Source: Fistulifera solaris
Taxonomy: Eukaryota > Bacillariophyta > Bacillariophyceae > Naviculales > Stauroneidaceae
Length of the DNA: 64,000 nucleotides
Direction of reading: 5' to 3'
Assembly: GCA_030295235.1 (NCBI GenBank)
Contig: AP026150.1
Location: 558,001 to 622,000 of the forward strand
Below, one piece after another: positions 11,618 to 23,075 of the stretch (position 1 is the first letter of the stretch; every line of letters begins with the position of its first letter). The position numbers and the translations under genes are program-made. Under the pieces are notes generated by a model that did no database searches, had not been told where the DNA came from, and saw only the letters and a list, made by a program, of their open reading frames with translations.

Positions 11618-12061
11618 CTATTGCTCGACGACAACCGGGGCAAAGTACTGCGGAAATTTGGCTTGCACCATCAACATGCGATTGTATGTCTCCAAATCCG
11701 TATCGGTCGATAATTCTCGAGTCACAAAAAAGCTGAAAGGGGAGAAAGGTAGATAGAATGAAGCAAAAAAAAGTGAGCGGAAAGAAACGAAGCCCATTGC
11801 AGTTTTCATTCGACGCACCGCAACTTCTTGAGGACTATTGACCTGCCCAATGACTTCAACAACCATTTCCGAAGACAAATCAATCGGTAAATCACCATGT
11901 TCGGTCGACAAATGAATCATTCCTCCGTCGGCGCATTGCATTTGTACGATACTACCGACCGGACTCGCAATCTTGCCGACGACGCTCACAATCATGTCAA
12001 CGTGTTGACCGAGTGTAGCCGCGTTGACGCGGGGATAATAGCCGTCCGGTTGTGCTGCCAT
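11618..12061 (-). CDS. RPA3: Replication protein A 14 kDa subunit
   Basis: Two exons: 12061-11819 and 11732-11618, with an 86-nt intron (GTGCGT...TTTCAG). The product is about 118 aa, close to the usual RPA3 length of 110-121. It is a single OB fold: RVNAATLGQHVD at the N-terminus, IVSVVGKIAS strand, VVEVIGQVNS strand and the C-terminal trimerisation helix ending KFPQYFAPV, matching human RPA3 in order and spacing. It acts with RPA1 and RPA2 in single-stranded DNA binding. The exon 2 start holds an A6 run (11726-11731) that is one base too long for a clean join; one base fewer gives EVALFVTREL. Confidence 0.85.
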   Translation of the reverse strand: MAAQPDGYYPRVNAATLGQHVDMIVSVVGKIASPVGSIVQMQCADGGMIHLSTEHGDLPIDLSSEMVVEVIGQVNSPQEVAVRRMKTAMGFVSFRSLFFASFYLPFSPFSFFVTRELSTDTDLETYNRMLMVQAKFPQYFAPVVVEQ

Positions 12062-12695
12062 TTTGTTGTTAGTGCGCTGTTGTGTTTTAAACGCCGTTAG
12101 AATCAGCTTCGAGGAGAAGTGAAGGAATGCAGCACAACAATAGAGGCGCCCGTCATTTGTTTTTTGCCACCAATAACGAATAAGGGCGCCAAAAAGGAAG
12201 CGGAGCTGAGGCTATTTCTCTATACACAAATAGTGTTCCATGTTTTGACTATAGCAAATTCTTACCACTTTGTCAACATGACTCCAATTATTAGCAGTCT
12301 TGAGGGGCACGTTATCATAAGCTTAGCTCTAATCTTAATCGATGGAATCTGATTGGTGCCTTCGAGCCGCATTGTGCATTGTGCATTGTGTTTCTATGAA
12401 ATCAAACTTGAAGATGATCAACATCCAAACACGATTACACACTATGTTGCTGTCGTGCTGGCTAGTCACGGTTGTAGTAGGGTGATTGATTCTTCTCAAA
12501 CACTAGAAACCTCCCACACTTCATCGCAAAGTTCCGTCATCAAGAGGCTAGACATGCGTTTTATTTCGTCCATGAAAATCACGACGACAGCAACTTTTCA
12601 TGTCTAATTCCATGACAAAATGATGCACGAGTCGAGACCTTTCAGCCCAGCAGTACCTTCTATAAAGTACATCGTAGCTCGATTCTTGAGTTGCT
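12062..12695. other. Intergenic
   Basis: Between two minus-strand genes: promoter of RPA3 on its left side and 3' flank of METTL5 on its right. No credible ORF, repeat or RNA gene. Confidence 0.5.
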
Positions 12696-13649
12696 TTATC
12701 CTAAGTTCTCCATACAAATCAAATCGACGCGGATTAAGTCGACGGCAATATCCCGTGATTTTTCTTTGTGAAATTTGTACACTTGTGGCAAATCAAATTG
12801 CATTTCAGCTACGACATGGAAGGAATATCCCCACGCCGTGACTTGTTGTTGCAAGAACGCTCTCGTCGATGTCTTATGAAACGAATATACCGTCCGTCGA
12901 GCCAAACGACAAGCCGTACGTAAAAATCTCAAATCCATGCCAGCATTTTGTTTCGTCCCAAAGGGTGGATTGGTTAATACAGTATCGACGCAACGCGAAT
13001 GGAGAGGGACGCCATCTTTATCCTGAGCAATAAGTTGTCGTGTTTCCAATGTCGATGCTTGAATCATATTGCCTTTCGGAGGAAAGCGACGTTTATTGTT
13101 GCTTTTGTTACTATTCTTTGTTGTTGTAGATGATGATGGTGATGATGATGAAATGACCGATGCCACTTGAGCATGGATCCACTCGACAGCTGTCTCCAAT
13201 TCCATTTCTTCGACATTTTCTTTCGCTAATTGCAAGGCATCTGAATCGCAATCTAACGCCAACACGAGATCCGTCTCGATGAGAGCACAACCCAGTGTCA
13301 ACATGCCTGTACCACAACCCAAATCCAAAGCTGTCGTTCCTGGGCCCAAATCGCCGCGCTCCAAGGCCGTCAGTATCACCGAGGCCGTTAATGAAGGACT
13401 GGTCGGATACTGTTCCAGCGTAATCTAGAGTATACAAGGAACGAGCAGCACGCATGAGGAAACACATTGTAAGAGTATCATGAAAGAAGGACTTTCTCAT
13501 CAAACGAAGCGACATAAAAGAAGCGTACGATTGATCATTGATAATGATTGTCATCGAACATCGAACACTTTTTTTCCCTTGCTTACCTTAGGATCCGGAA
13601 ATTCTCGCTGAATGCTCGATAGTGCGGATTCTAAGTGTTTGCGCTTCAT
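12696..13649 (-). CDS. METTL5: METTL5-like 18S rRNA N6-adenosine methyltransferase
   Basis: Exon 1 is 13649-13587 (starts MKRKHLESALSSIQREFPD), the intron is 162 nt (GTAAGC...CTAG), and exon 2 is 13424-12696; about 263 aa. The join gives the family's LEQYPTSPSLTA segment. The SAM motif is DLGCGTGML and the adenine-methylation motif is NPPFGTKQNAGMDLRFL, nearly identical to animal METTL5. The family methylates one adenosine of 18S rRNA with the partner TRMT112. A Ser/Asn/Lys-rich insertion (about residues 120-140) makes it longer than the 209-aa human protein. The frame is intact. Confidence 0.92.
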
Positions 13650-14352
13650 TTGTTATTAAAAATCATACAAATAAAGACTCAACTGTTGCATTTGTTACGG
13701 TGTTGTTATTATGGTCGTCGCTATTTCATTATTTCTCGTCACCTCGAAAATCGTTGGTGGATCTGTTGTATCGCGAATCAATCGCGACACTTGTGATTCT
13801 CCACTATCGGCCCTAATGTAGGCGACCTTTCACGACGACTGCAAATTTGTCATGAGTCATCTTTCACCATTCATCATCCATTTTTCGGGTAGATTTGACT
13901 GCAATGACATGAAACCAGAAACCAACATCGATCATTGGCAATACAATTAACGATACTCACAATCGATTTGCAGTCGAAACGTAGAAATGCGCAAAGATAC
14001 AACGCTTCATATGTCTACGTGAAATTAACGTAGGACCCGTAGTAACTTTATCGATCTAGGTAGCATACGGAAATTCTCGGATTCGACATCATCAATTCTC
14101 GGGTCCAACAGCGACAACCTCATTTTCATCGTAACGTTCCTCAACAAAGCTTCATAGACAACGTATGCAAAAATCGACATGAATTGGAACGCCTTACATG
14201 AAAAAAGAACACAGATGCAATGTTCTTGCGAAATGTCTAACATTCGATGTGCACGTTTCATTAGCTCATTAGCAAGCTTGCCCAAGTGCCAGGAAACCAA
14301 TTTCGAATCCGTAACGGTTTCTTATCAAAAGTAATTGGCATCCATAGGAAGA
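13650..14352. other. Intergenic with dispersed repeat
   Basis: Upstream flank of METTL5 and 3' flank of the coiled-coil gene. It holds one copy of a dispersed non-coding repeat (about 14012-14222). An overlapping minus-strand ORF of 91 codons (14025-14300) consists of that repeat and is not credible. Confidence 0.5.
14012..14222 (+). repeat. Dispersed repeat, copy B
   Basis: About 210 nt, clearly alignable with 21271-21482. Shared blocks include GTCTACGT, a TTTATCRAT-GTAGGT core, TCATCAATT followed by CGGGTCC, CAACAAAGCTT, and CATGAATTGG followed by CATGAAAAA. No coding potential or terminal repeats seen; family unknown. Confidence 0.6.
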
Positions 14353-17300
14353 CTAAACGTCCTTGGTACTTACGGTCGAGTAAAATCGTTTCATGGAGTC
14401 ACTCAACCGACGTAGACTTTCCGAATTTAGTTCACGTTCCAACTGCAAGCGATCAATGGCTTCGGCTCGCTTGATTTCGGATCGTTCCAGCGCAGCAGCC
14501 AGCGACACGATTTGCTGACGTAATGTCTTGACATCATCACTGGTGCTTTCTGTGGCATCATTTAAAGTCTGCGCAATCGATTTGTCTTTCGATAAGGACT
14601 CGAGTTGCCCCATTTCCTTTGTAAGGCGATCCACTTCTGCTTCCCTCGCCGCTAAACGGGCACTTGTCGTTTCCAATGACCGCTCCAAAGACTCTACTTG
14701 TTCCCTTAGGTCAGGAACATTCTGGGCAGCTGCCAAATTCCGCTTTACGCGCTTCAATTCACGTTCGATCATTTCGTACTTTTGCTCCCATTCTGTGACG
14801 CGATGAATCACTTGATTCAAGGCTTGGCGCTTTTGAGACAGCTCGTTCTCTAGCTGCTGGTGTGTAGTCGAATCGACCATTCCTTCTAGCTTCTTTTTCG
14901 CCGACAGCAATTCCTGGCTCTTGGATGCCAGAAGGCGTTCTTTTCCATCAGCACCGCCTCCAATTCTAGTACACGATGTTCAAGGTCGCCCGTATTCGAG
15001 TCTTGCGCTATAGTGTTGCGTAACCGTTCCTGAAGTAGTTGCGTCTCTCTTTCAAGATGGTTGCGCGCCTCGGTCACTTGTTCACACTGAGCCTGTAGAT
15101 CTTTGATTTGACCCAGCATTTTCAAGTTTTCAAGACGCAGCTGTTCATCGATACCAGCATTCGAGTGCAGCACGGTCAACTGTTCCGAGAGTGAATCTCT
15201 CTCTTTAGCTGCGCATTCCAACTGAAAAATCAAAGATTCCTTTTCTCTCACAAGTTCATTGAATGACACTGACGCCGCTTGAAGTTCGCGATGCAAGTGT
15301 TCAATTCCTTCCGCCTTATCGTTGTCCACAGCAATGCTTGATTTTGAACAACTAATGGACTCCATCTCAGATTGAAGCGTAAAAAGCTGATCTTCGGTTC
15401 CGTCCAGTTGCTCCTTGATCAAGGCAAATTGAACCAGCAACTCTTCATTTTCTTCGGTGAGAGCATCTCTGTCATTGATAGCTTGTGTTAAGCGACGTTG
15501 ACATTCACCGAGCGTAGCATCCGTCTCGACGATTCGGTTAGCTAGTTCATCACGCTCCGACTTGAAAGCGTCTCTTTCGCTAGAAGAGGCTGACAATTGA
15601 TTCAGCGTTTCGCCAAGTTCTGCCTGTAGCGCATCTAAACGACTCTGCTGTTCTTGTTTTGTGTGATCCATTTTCTTCAGCGTCTTTCCTAGTTCGGCTA
15701 AATGGTGTGTAGTCGTGTCTTTTTGTTTCTGTAGATTATCCTTCTCATCAGAAATACGCTTGATCTCCCTGCTTAACAATTCAATCTGACTTTCAAGGTT
15801 ATCACAGTTGACTTTCTCCTGTGCGGAACTCTTTCTGAGCGACTCAACCTCCGCCTGCAGTGCTTTATTTTCCATTTGTAGTCGTAACAGACCGTCATGC
15901 AGCTCTGAGCTTTGTAGGGTTGCGACTTCCGATGAATTGTTCAAGTTTATTATCTCATTGTCCCTTTTCACGATAGTTTCTTTCAGTAGCAATATTTCGT
16001 TTTTGAGCGATTCGAGCTCCTCCTTTGCTTGGAATTCTGCGGCCTTGGAGTTTTCTCCACTCGTCTCAACAAAATTCTGCAGAGACCTCAGAGCTATATT
16101 GTTAGAAGTCAGCGTTTTCTGTAAGCGGTCGCGTTCTTCGGATAAGCTAGTGACCTCTTTAGCGAGGAACTCGGCCTTTTCTTTATACTGCTTCAGTTCA
16201 GCAACTTGCTCCAAAAGCGCGGGTCTTTCCTCGTCTCTGGCAGCGACTGCATTCTCGAGTGCACGACAATCTGCGGTTCTCTGTTCGACAATAATGTTTT
16301 GCTGCTGCAGCTCGTGTTCATGACGTCTCTGTTGCTCATTCAACTGCCTTAATAGTTCTTCTCGTGCATGGCGTAGTTTTTGAAATTCGGCCTCGCGTGC
16401 TTGTTCGCTACGACGTGATTCAGCTTTGACTTCTTCCATCATCATTGCGGATGCTCTAGCTTCTTCTTGCTGCGCCTCTTGCACGTTTTGAAGTTCTGCC
16501 TGTAACTTTTCGCATTCAGCTTCTTTCATCGTCAACCGATCTAAGATAATAGTCTCGTGTCTCCTCTGCTCCTTGGTCATTTCCAGTTCTGTCTGCAACC
16601 CACGGTTCTGCTCCGATAAATTAGAGCACGTCCCCTCAAGCTCTGTGATATGCCTTTGGAGCCTTCGGATTTCACTGTCTAAATGGAATGTCCCGTCAGA
16701 ACCATGGGAAAGAAAGGCACGATCACCCGTCCCATGATTGGAATGAGTTGGCGATGAACCATCTTGTACTGTTATTGAAGGAAAGAGAGGGCCAGGACTT
16801 TGCGGTAACGATGTTTCAAATCCACCTCTTCTATGAGGCGTTGACGGTGGAGTATCAGCATCAGCAAACGACTTGCTCGTTCCGTCTTGTTCTCGGTGTA
16901 AATTCAAAATGTTCGACGGCTCTTCATCCACGGCAGGAATGGAATATGTGTCATTCGTAATGGAAGTATCAAATCGGACCGACATACGCTCTTGATCGGA
17001 GGCTATGGATTGACTAGAACTGCGTAAAGCTCCTCGAAGGAAGGCATTCGTTACAAGAGCAGCTTTATCAGACATACAAGCCTCCGACCCGTCGAAATCG
17101 ATCTCATCTTCCCAACCGTCTCCGTCGTCACAGCTTCCATTCTCTGATACAGTGGCTAGCGCGTCAACTGTCGATCCACCTTGTGAAGGTGCGGAGGAAA
17201 CCCCCGATGTTGGAAGATGATCAACTACTGGACCGTACTTGCTATCGTCCTCTTCATCATCCTCTGATAATTGTGAACGGGCAACAGTGCCAACAGAGTC

Positions 17301-20300
17301 AACTTTAAGAAGATCCTTCTGATCAGGTAGCTGGTCGACAACAACCTTAGTCTCCAAAGGGGGGTTCTGAAGGCGCTTCAGAGGCGTCTTCTTTGCTCAT
17401 GGCTCGGCATTCGGAAGCTGTGACCTGAGTAGCCATAGAAGCATGAGATAAACCCGGCGATAAGACAGTCGGGGTAGCATCGACAACAGGACCAAACTCG
17501 TCTTCCCTAGGATCAACCTGGAGTTGCGACTGGGCACCAATAGTCAATTCGGATGCAGCATCCCGTGCAATCTGCGCAACTACCGAATCCGGTGCAGGAA
17601 TAAAGTCTACAAGTTGCTCCTCTTCAGTCTGGTCAACCGGCTCGTCGATTCCCGATTGGGGATTGGGAGCCGCTTCTGCCGACGTTCCAGCATCGTTCTG
17701 TCCCCAGCTATCATCTTCACCTTCTGTACCGTCGGCATCGTCTAAATCTTCTGCCACCACGGAAGGTGCGAACGCGATAGTCGAAGCGGCACCGGAAGGG
17801 TGCTCAGGAGTCCCAGGAAGTGGTTGAATTGGGGTAACATCGACCACTAGGCCAAAATGAGATACTCCTTCTTGAGTAGTGTCATCGACAACAGATAATA
17901 TCTCTGACGGATCTGCAGCCACACCAGTCGACGCATCTCCGTACCTGGACGCATCGCCGTACCGTGAATCCGATCGAGGAGGTACATGATCAACCAGCTG
18001 ATCTTCTTCTGATCGCAACGGTCCTGGCATTTCCTCGTCAACAATCGTTTCGTCACCGACTAACGACCCCTCGATAACAGTGTCCTCACCCTCTAAAGTA
18101 GCCTCATCCTCTTCGCCAAGCTGGACTAAAACGGAATCTGAGCGAAGATTCATCGGAGCAGGAGTCAGCGGCGTGTAGTCAACCACATTACCGTAAACAA
18201 CCTTTTCGCCAGTGCTGTCAACATCTCCATCTTCTTTTGTCAAGCCTTCTGAACCTGTCACATCGACGGAAGCTTCGCGAACAAGTGATGACACAGGTCC
18301 TATTTCGGATGGTGTTTGATCAACTACTACAATTTCGTCACCGGCAATTGTAGAGCTTGGTTCTTCCCCATCATGACCACTCTCTTGATCTTCCAAAACC
18401 GGATCCTCCTGATCCCAGCCACTGGCACCTCCAATGGTAGAATCATAGCAACTGTCGTCTTCAAAATCCTTTTTAAAGTGAACAGCAAGAGAATTGGCCC
18501 CTGAATCGGACACAGAAGGCCTCGGAGTTTCAGGCAATACGTCAACAACGGGCCCGTAGTTCATTTCATTCTCGTCGTCATACACTTCTTCTTCCACTGA
18601 CATTTCTGTGTTGCGGGTTACATCTGCCCCAGCTGCTAGTGCAGCTACGGATGGATCCAGCTCCGTGTCATTTTCCGCTGGCATCTCCGATGGCGTATGA
18701 TCTACAAGATGGGAGTGCATGGTGAGTTCGGAAGAGAATGTGGTTATTTTCTTCCGAGAGCTCTTGCGGTCTACGCCCGTTGAAGCGGTTTTCTCACTCT
18801 CTTCGTCATCTAGAATGTTGTCATCCTCCCAACCACGTGGAGAAGCAACATCAGACGCTACTCGTTCACCAATTGTTGAATCCCCGTAATAGCTCTCGTC
18901 CATTCTGTCATCTTCCTCAAAGTCTCCTTTCAGCGCTGAAGCATGAACATCCATTGAACAATTACCCGAATACGAAACTGAACGATTTGGGGTCCGTGGT
19001 AAATGATCAACAATAAAACCAAAATTGATTTCATTTTCATCATCGTATACCTCTTCATCCTCACCGTTGCCTGTATCTCTTGTAAGATCCTCCTCGGCAG
19101 CAAGGACTTTAACAGACGGGTCTAATACAGAGTCGGTTCCATCCCCTGGCAGCTCCGAAGGAGTGTGATCTACAACGTAGATCTGAGTTGTAAGTTGCGA
19201 AGAAAACGTAGCCGTCTTCTTTTCAGGACGTTTTGTTTCCAAAGTCATGGTTGTATTTCCCATTTCTTCTCCCTCGTCCTGATCTTCATGATCATCATCG
19301 ACAAGAATATCATCGTCATCATCCCAACCGCTATTTGTGCCGCCAGCCACTATTGAATCTCCATTCAGTGTGTCGTCCATTTCTTCATCTTCTCGTATAT
19401 CTTGTTCAAGAGCTTCGGCATGAACAGCCAGTGAACCGGTAAAAGGAGCCGGTGGGAGGTCATCCAAGGAACAAAGAGATTCTTTTCGAGACGAAGCAAC
19501 AGGTGTCAAATCAACCACCAGCCCAAAGGCATGTCTACTATTTTGTGGATCGCAGTCCACAAATTCATCTTGGGCCGCAATGGAGTCTATCTCAGGAGCG
19601 AGCACATCCACAGAGGCGTCGGTAGACGGCTGCGGCTTTATCTGAGATGGAGTGTGATCGACGACAGTGGGTTCCTTTGGTTCTTCAGGCTCATCAATGA
19701 GAACCGAGAGGTCGTCTTCATCGTCGGCCCATCCGCTAGTCTCTCCGATTGTCCCGTCTCCATCATTACCTTGCACCGCCAACGAGTCTCCCCGGACCAG
19801 AGGAATTGCAGGCGTTCGCGGCAAGTTATCTACTAAGGGAGCAAAATTGATTTCGTCTTCATCGTCATAAACATCTTGCTCTTCTTCAATAAGGCGATCG
19901 TTTGGATCACCCACCGGGCCCGTATCACGAGTTCTATCATCAGCAGCGGCCAAAACAGCCAAAGAAACGTCCGAAGCCTGAATCAAGTGCTCTCCGCTTA
20001 AAGGGACGTGATCTACTACCATTGTTAAAGGATACACTGTTTGCTGAAAGCCGGCACCAGTCTCCCCATCGTAAGTAGCATGTCTAGATCCAATCTTCTC
20101 TTCTGCAACCTGATCCGTGGGCCCCGAAAGATCTAAAGCGAAATCATCGTCATTCCACCCATCATTGGTGTCAGTTGGTTCGTGTGGAGATTCTTCGTCG
20201 CGAAGAGGCCCAAGTACCACCTCGGTGTGTTGGGCAGCCGGAAGTTCCGTTTGCAACACCATTTGAGATCCGGAAAGATTCAACGAGTCATCTTCCTCAT

Positions 20301-20790
20301 TCCACCCGTCATTTACATTGATTGACTCTTGTAAACTCACATCTTTCATCGGTTGCGGAACGTCTGGTTGTCTCGACGAACACGAAACATCGAAGGCTTC
20401 CTCTTCATTTCCCCATCCTTGCTCCTCGGGTGCTGTGATTTGTGTAGCCGGCATCTCGTCGTGCAAATCCGGAATTCCCTCCCAGTAGTTTTGTTGTGTG
20501 TCTACCTGATCAAGAACTTGATCTAGTTCGTCGTCATTCTCCGCCCAGCCATCCTCTTCATACTCCTCATCGTAATCATCTTCGTTCGGTTGTGTCACTT
20601 CCGCGAGGAATTGCGTCAGTCGTCCGCTCAATCGATTGACACCGGCGGCAAGACGTGCCGAAGGGGGTATCATATTCCTATTATAGTCCTCTGCTTCCTC
20701 TTCATTCGCGCGCTCGCTTTCGGAGTATTCTTTTTCTTCCTCTTCTCCCCAACCATCCGGTTGTGTGGCACGCAATAAATTTGACCACAT
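14353..20790 (-). CDS. Very large acidic-repeat and coiled-coil protein (golgin-like architecture)
   Basis: About 2,145 aa, no intron seen. The N-terminus (MWSNLLRATQ, then RLAAGVNRLSGRLTQFL) resembles the short amphipathic start of some golgins. Residues 1-1,250 are very acidic and built from a repeated cassette: a Gly-Trp plus acidic motif (11 seen), an hVDHTPSE-type motif, a DPSVxxLAAxxDxTR block and a VYDDENEINFG block leading to hVDxLPxTP. The hVDxxP motif occurs 16 times. Residues 1,300-2,140 are almost unbroken heptad coiled coil (Glu/Lys/Leu/Gln rich). No membrane helix or known catalytic domain. Two frame breaks: G6 17359-17364 (one base too many) and T4 14941-14944 (one too few). 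A GTAAGT lies in the last codons, so a further 3' exon cannot be excluded. Confidence 0.8.
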
Positions 20791-21721
20791 TGTGATTTCA
20801 GCGAAGCGACTACGGAGTGACTGAAAGGATTCTGAAGAGTCTTTTCGTCGAACAAGCAGCTTCTCTTGTCAGACCTTGTCAGAGAAACAAAATAAGAATG
20901 AAAAGTCAATGAAATAGAGGCTTTTTGTTGATGCAAATAATAGCAAAATACAACATCAACAACAACAACGAGCGACCAAAAACGCGATCCTCTCTGCGAT
21001 CTCGTCTCCTTGTCCCTTGCCTCTCGCCGTGACCGCGAGACTACAATCAATGTGACAGTAAATCGAAAGGGATCCGTTACGAACACGTACATTTTCAACG
21101 GATGGCACTGGCACTGACGACTCAGGGACAACACGGCAAAAACCAAAACCGCCTTCTACCACATTCTTTTAATCCGCTAGAAACGGAAGATTATTTGCTT
21201 ATCATGCCAAGGCAAGTGTCGACATTTCTTTCAACGCAAGAAAATGGAGGCAATTTTTTGTAATGTATCAAAAGTCTACGTCTAACTCAAGTAGAATCTC
21301 GTAGGGAAATTTATCAATGTAGGTGGCACCCGGAACGTATCGAATTCGGTCTCATCAATTATTCCCGGGTCCGACAACAACAAGATTCGTCGATACATCC
21401 CGCAACAAAGCTTTATAGAATCCGTTAACAAGAATTGGCATGAATTGGGACATCAAGCATGAAAAAGACAACATATGCAATGCTGCAAATGTCTACGTGA
21501 AACCCACATCGGCCCTCGTAGAAAAATTAATCGACGATATCTTTGCCGCGATTGTCGGTATCGTCGCTTTTCACAAACGTAGCAACTTAACTTGTGTTAG
21601 TTTAGTTTTTGCAGCTTTTTGAACACTAGTTTGCTTCTGTCAGTTAGCATACTGAAACAATATGTTCTATTCGTTACAAGATGTAATAATGTATAAGTCA
21701 GAATCATGGTGTCCCCAGAGT
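20791..21721. other. Intergenic with dispersed repeat
   Basis: Promoter flank of the coiled-coil gene and 3' flank of the receptor gene. Holds repeat copy C. A 158-codon minus-strand ORF (20670-21146) is out of frame with, and overlaps, the real start at 20790; it has no protein-like signature. Confidence 0.5.
21271..21482 (+). repeat. Dispersed repeat, copy C
   Basis: Same family and orientation as 14012-14222, on the other side of the large coiled-coil gene. A second partial start of the same unit (AATGTCTACGTGAA...) follows at about 21487-21530, suggesting a degraded tandem. Confidence 0.6.
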
Positions 21722-23075
21722 TTATGGATCAAATGGACAAACCGGTAAGTTGCTTTCGTCCTCTTCTTCTTCAATATGAAAGCAGATTACGTCGTCTGGA
21801 TTGTCGGGCTCGAGCTCGTCATCAAATTGGTAATGTAAGTCACTTTGTTTGGGTACGTCTTCGTATACGTCTTTTTCCGCCGCATTGTCTGTGGTTGGGG
21901 GCGGCGGATGCTCCGATCCTCGCCAATCGAGTTCCAAGCCTTCCATGTCACTTTGTTCTTGATACAACTCTTCGGAAATGCGACCGGAAAAGGGCGTGAT
22001 GGAGGGCCTTACAACCCTTGAACTGACGGGCAGGTTCATTTGTGATGATACAGTCAACGTTGAAGAGAATATGGAAAGTCTCGATCCTGTTCGATTGCAG
22101 TGACTTTGGTGGTCGCTTCCTTCTGACTGTTTTATTCCTGATTGTGTCGTGCAGCACACCGAACATCCCAGCCACGAAAACAACACCTGGACTGCCAATT
22201 GAATATCTGGTTTACGTAGGGAGAGCATTGCCGTCAAAAATACCTGAAAGAACGCCAGTAATATAGCCGACCAAGTCGCCCAAGCGTTGCGGATAAAGAG
22301 CAGCAGAATAGAAGGTGCAATTATACATGCGTAGCAAATAGCGATTCGAAAAAAGAATACAGTGATTGTTCGCCTTTGCCCTTTCTTCGGAAGCAGTTTG
22401 TTGCGTCGAGTTTTCCAGACTAACCACCCTACGTAAGAAAACGGAATCAAGCAGGAAATAGGGATCAGAGCCAGCCACAGGAAGAGTAGCGATTTTTGAT
22501 CGTGGTTGATCGGTATGCACAAAACGTCGTTTTGCATGACAGGTTCAATCGGAAAGCTCGGATATCCGAAGGACGAACACGTCGCAATCACCGCCGCCCA
22601 TGAATACACAAATAATGCATTCCGTGTGGCTCTCTTTCGTGTTGGAGGTAAATAGCGCAAACAACACATACTACTGCAGAGCATAAAGTGTAACTCGTAA
22701 CCGATGACAGCAAAAAGCCAACACGTTGATGTCACGTGCCATATCAACATAAATGACTCGAACCGACAGAGGCGTAAGGAAAAGTTCCCGTTAGATGCAT
22801 TGATGACAGAAAGAATTGCAAAAGTGATGGAGACGGCACCATTTGGAAGAAGCAAGGCTAGAAGGTAGCTCTACAATAAACACTATTAGTGAGCGAATGA
22901 AAAAGAATACCGATTGACAAGCGTATCAACTTGTCAACTTACGTTGAAAGGACTACTGCGCGCTTTCCGGGAAAGGAGGATTGCCAAGGCAATTATCAAA
23001 GTCAGGGTTCCGTATATTATTGTGAGGGGCTGTCGCCGCCGATGATAATATGACTTGAAGGAAATACGAGTCCAT
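21722..23075 (-). CDS. Seven-helix G-protein-coupled receptor-like protein
   Basis: Exon 1 is 23075-22943, the intron is 72 nt (GTAAGT...TGTAG), and exon 2 is 22870-21722; about 426 aa. Exon 1 encodes helix 1 (LTIIYGTLTLIIALAILLS), and the splice joins RKARSSPFN to SYLLALLL, a typical loop 1/helix 2 junction. Six further hydrophobic segments follow, with Cys in the outer part of helix 3 and loop 2, as in receptors of the cAMP-receptor/secretin-like superfamily. A cytosolic tail of about 165 residues is Ser-rich, then acidic. Ligand unknown. Exon 1 needs one base fewer in G4 23026-23029 to link its ATG with helix 1. Class assignment is by topology only. Confidence 0.65.

Noticed and set aside
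14025-14300. 91-codon minus-strand ORF with hydrophobic segment
   Set aside because: It overlaps the dispersed non-coding repeat, and the homologous stretch at 21271 is not open in the same frame.
15808-16323. 171-codon plus-strand ORF, Ser/Leu/Cys rich
   Set aside because: It is the antisense shadow of the coiled-coil region on the other strand.
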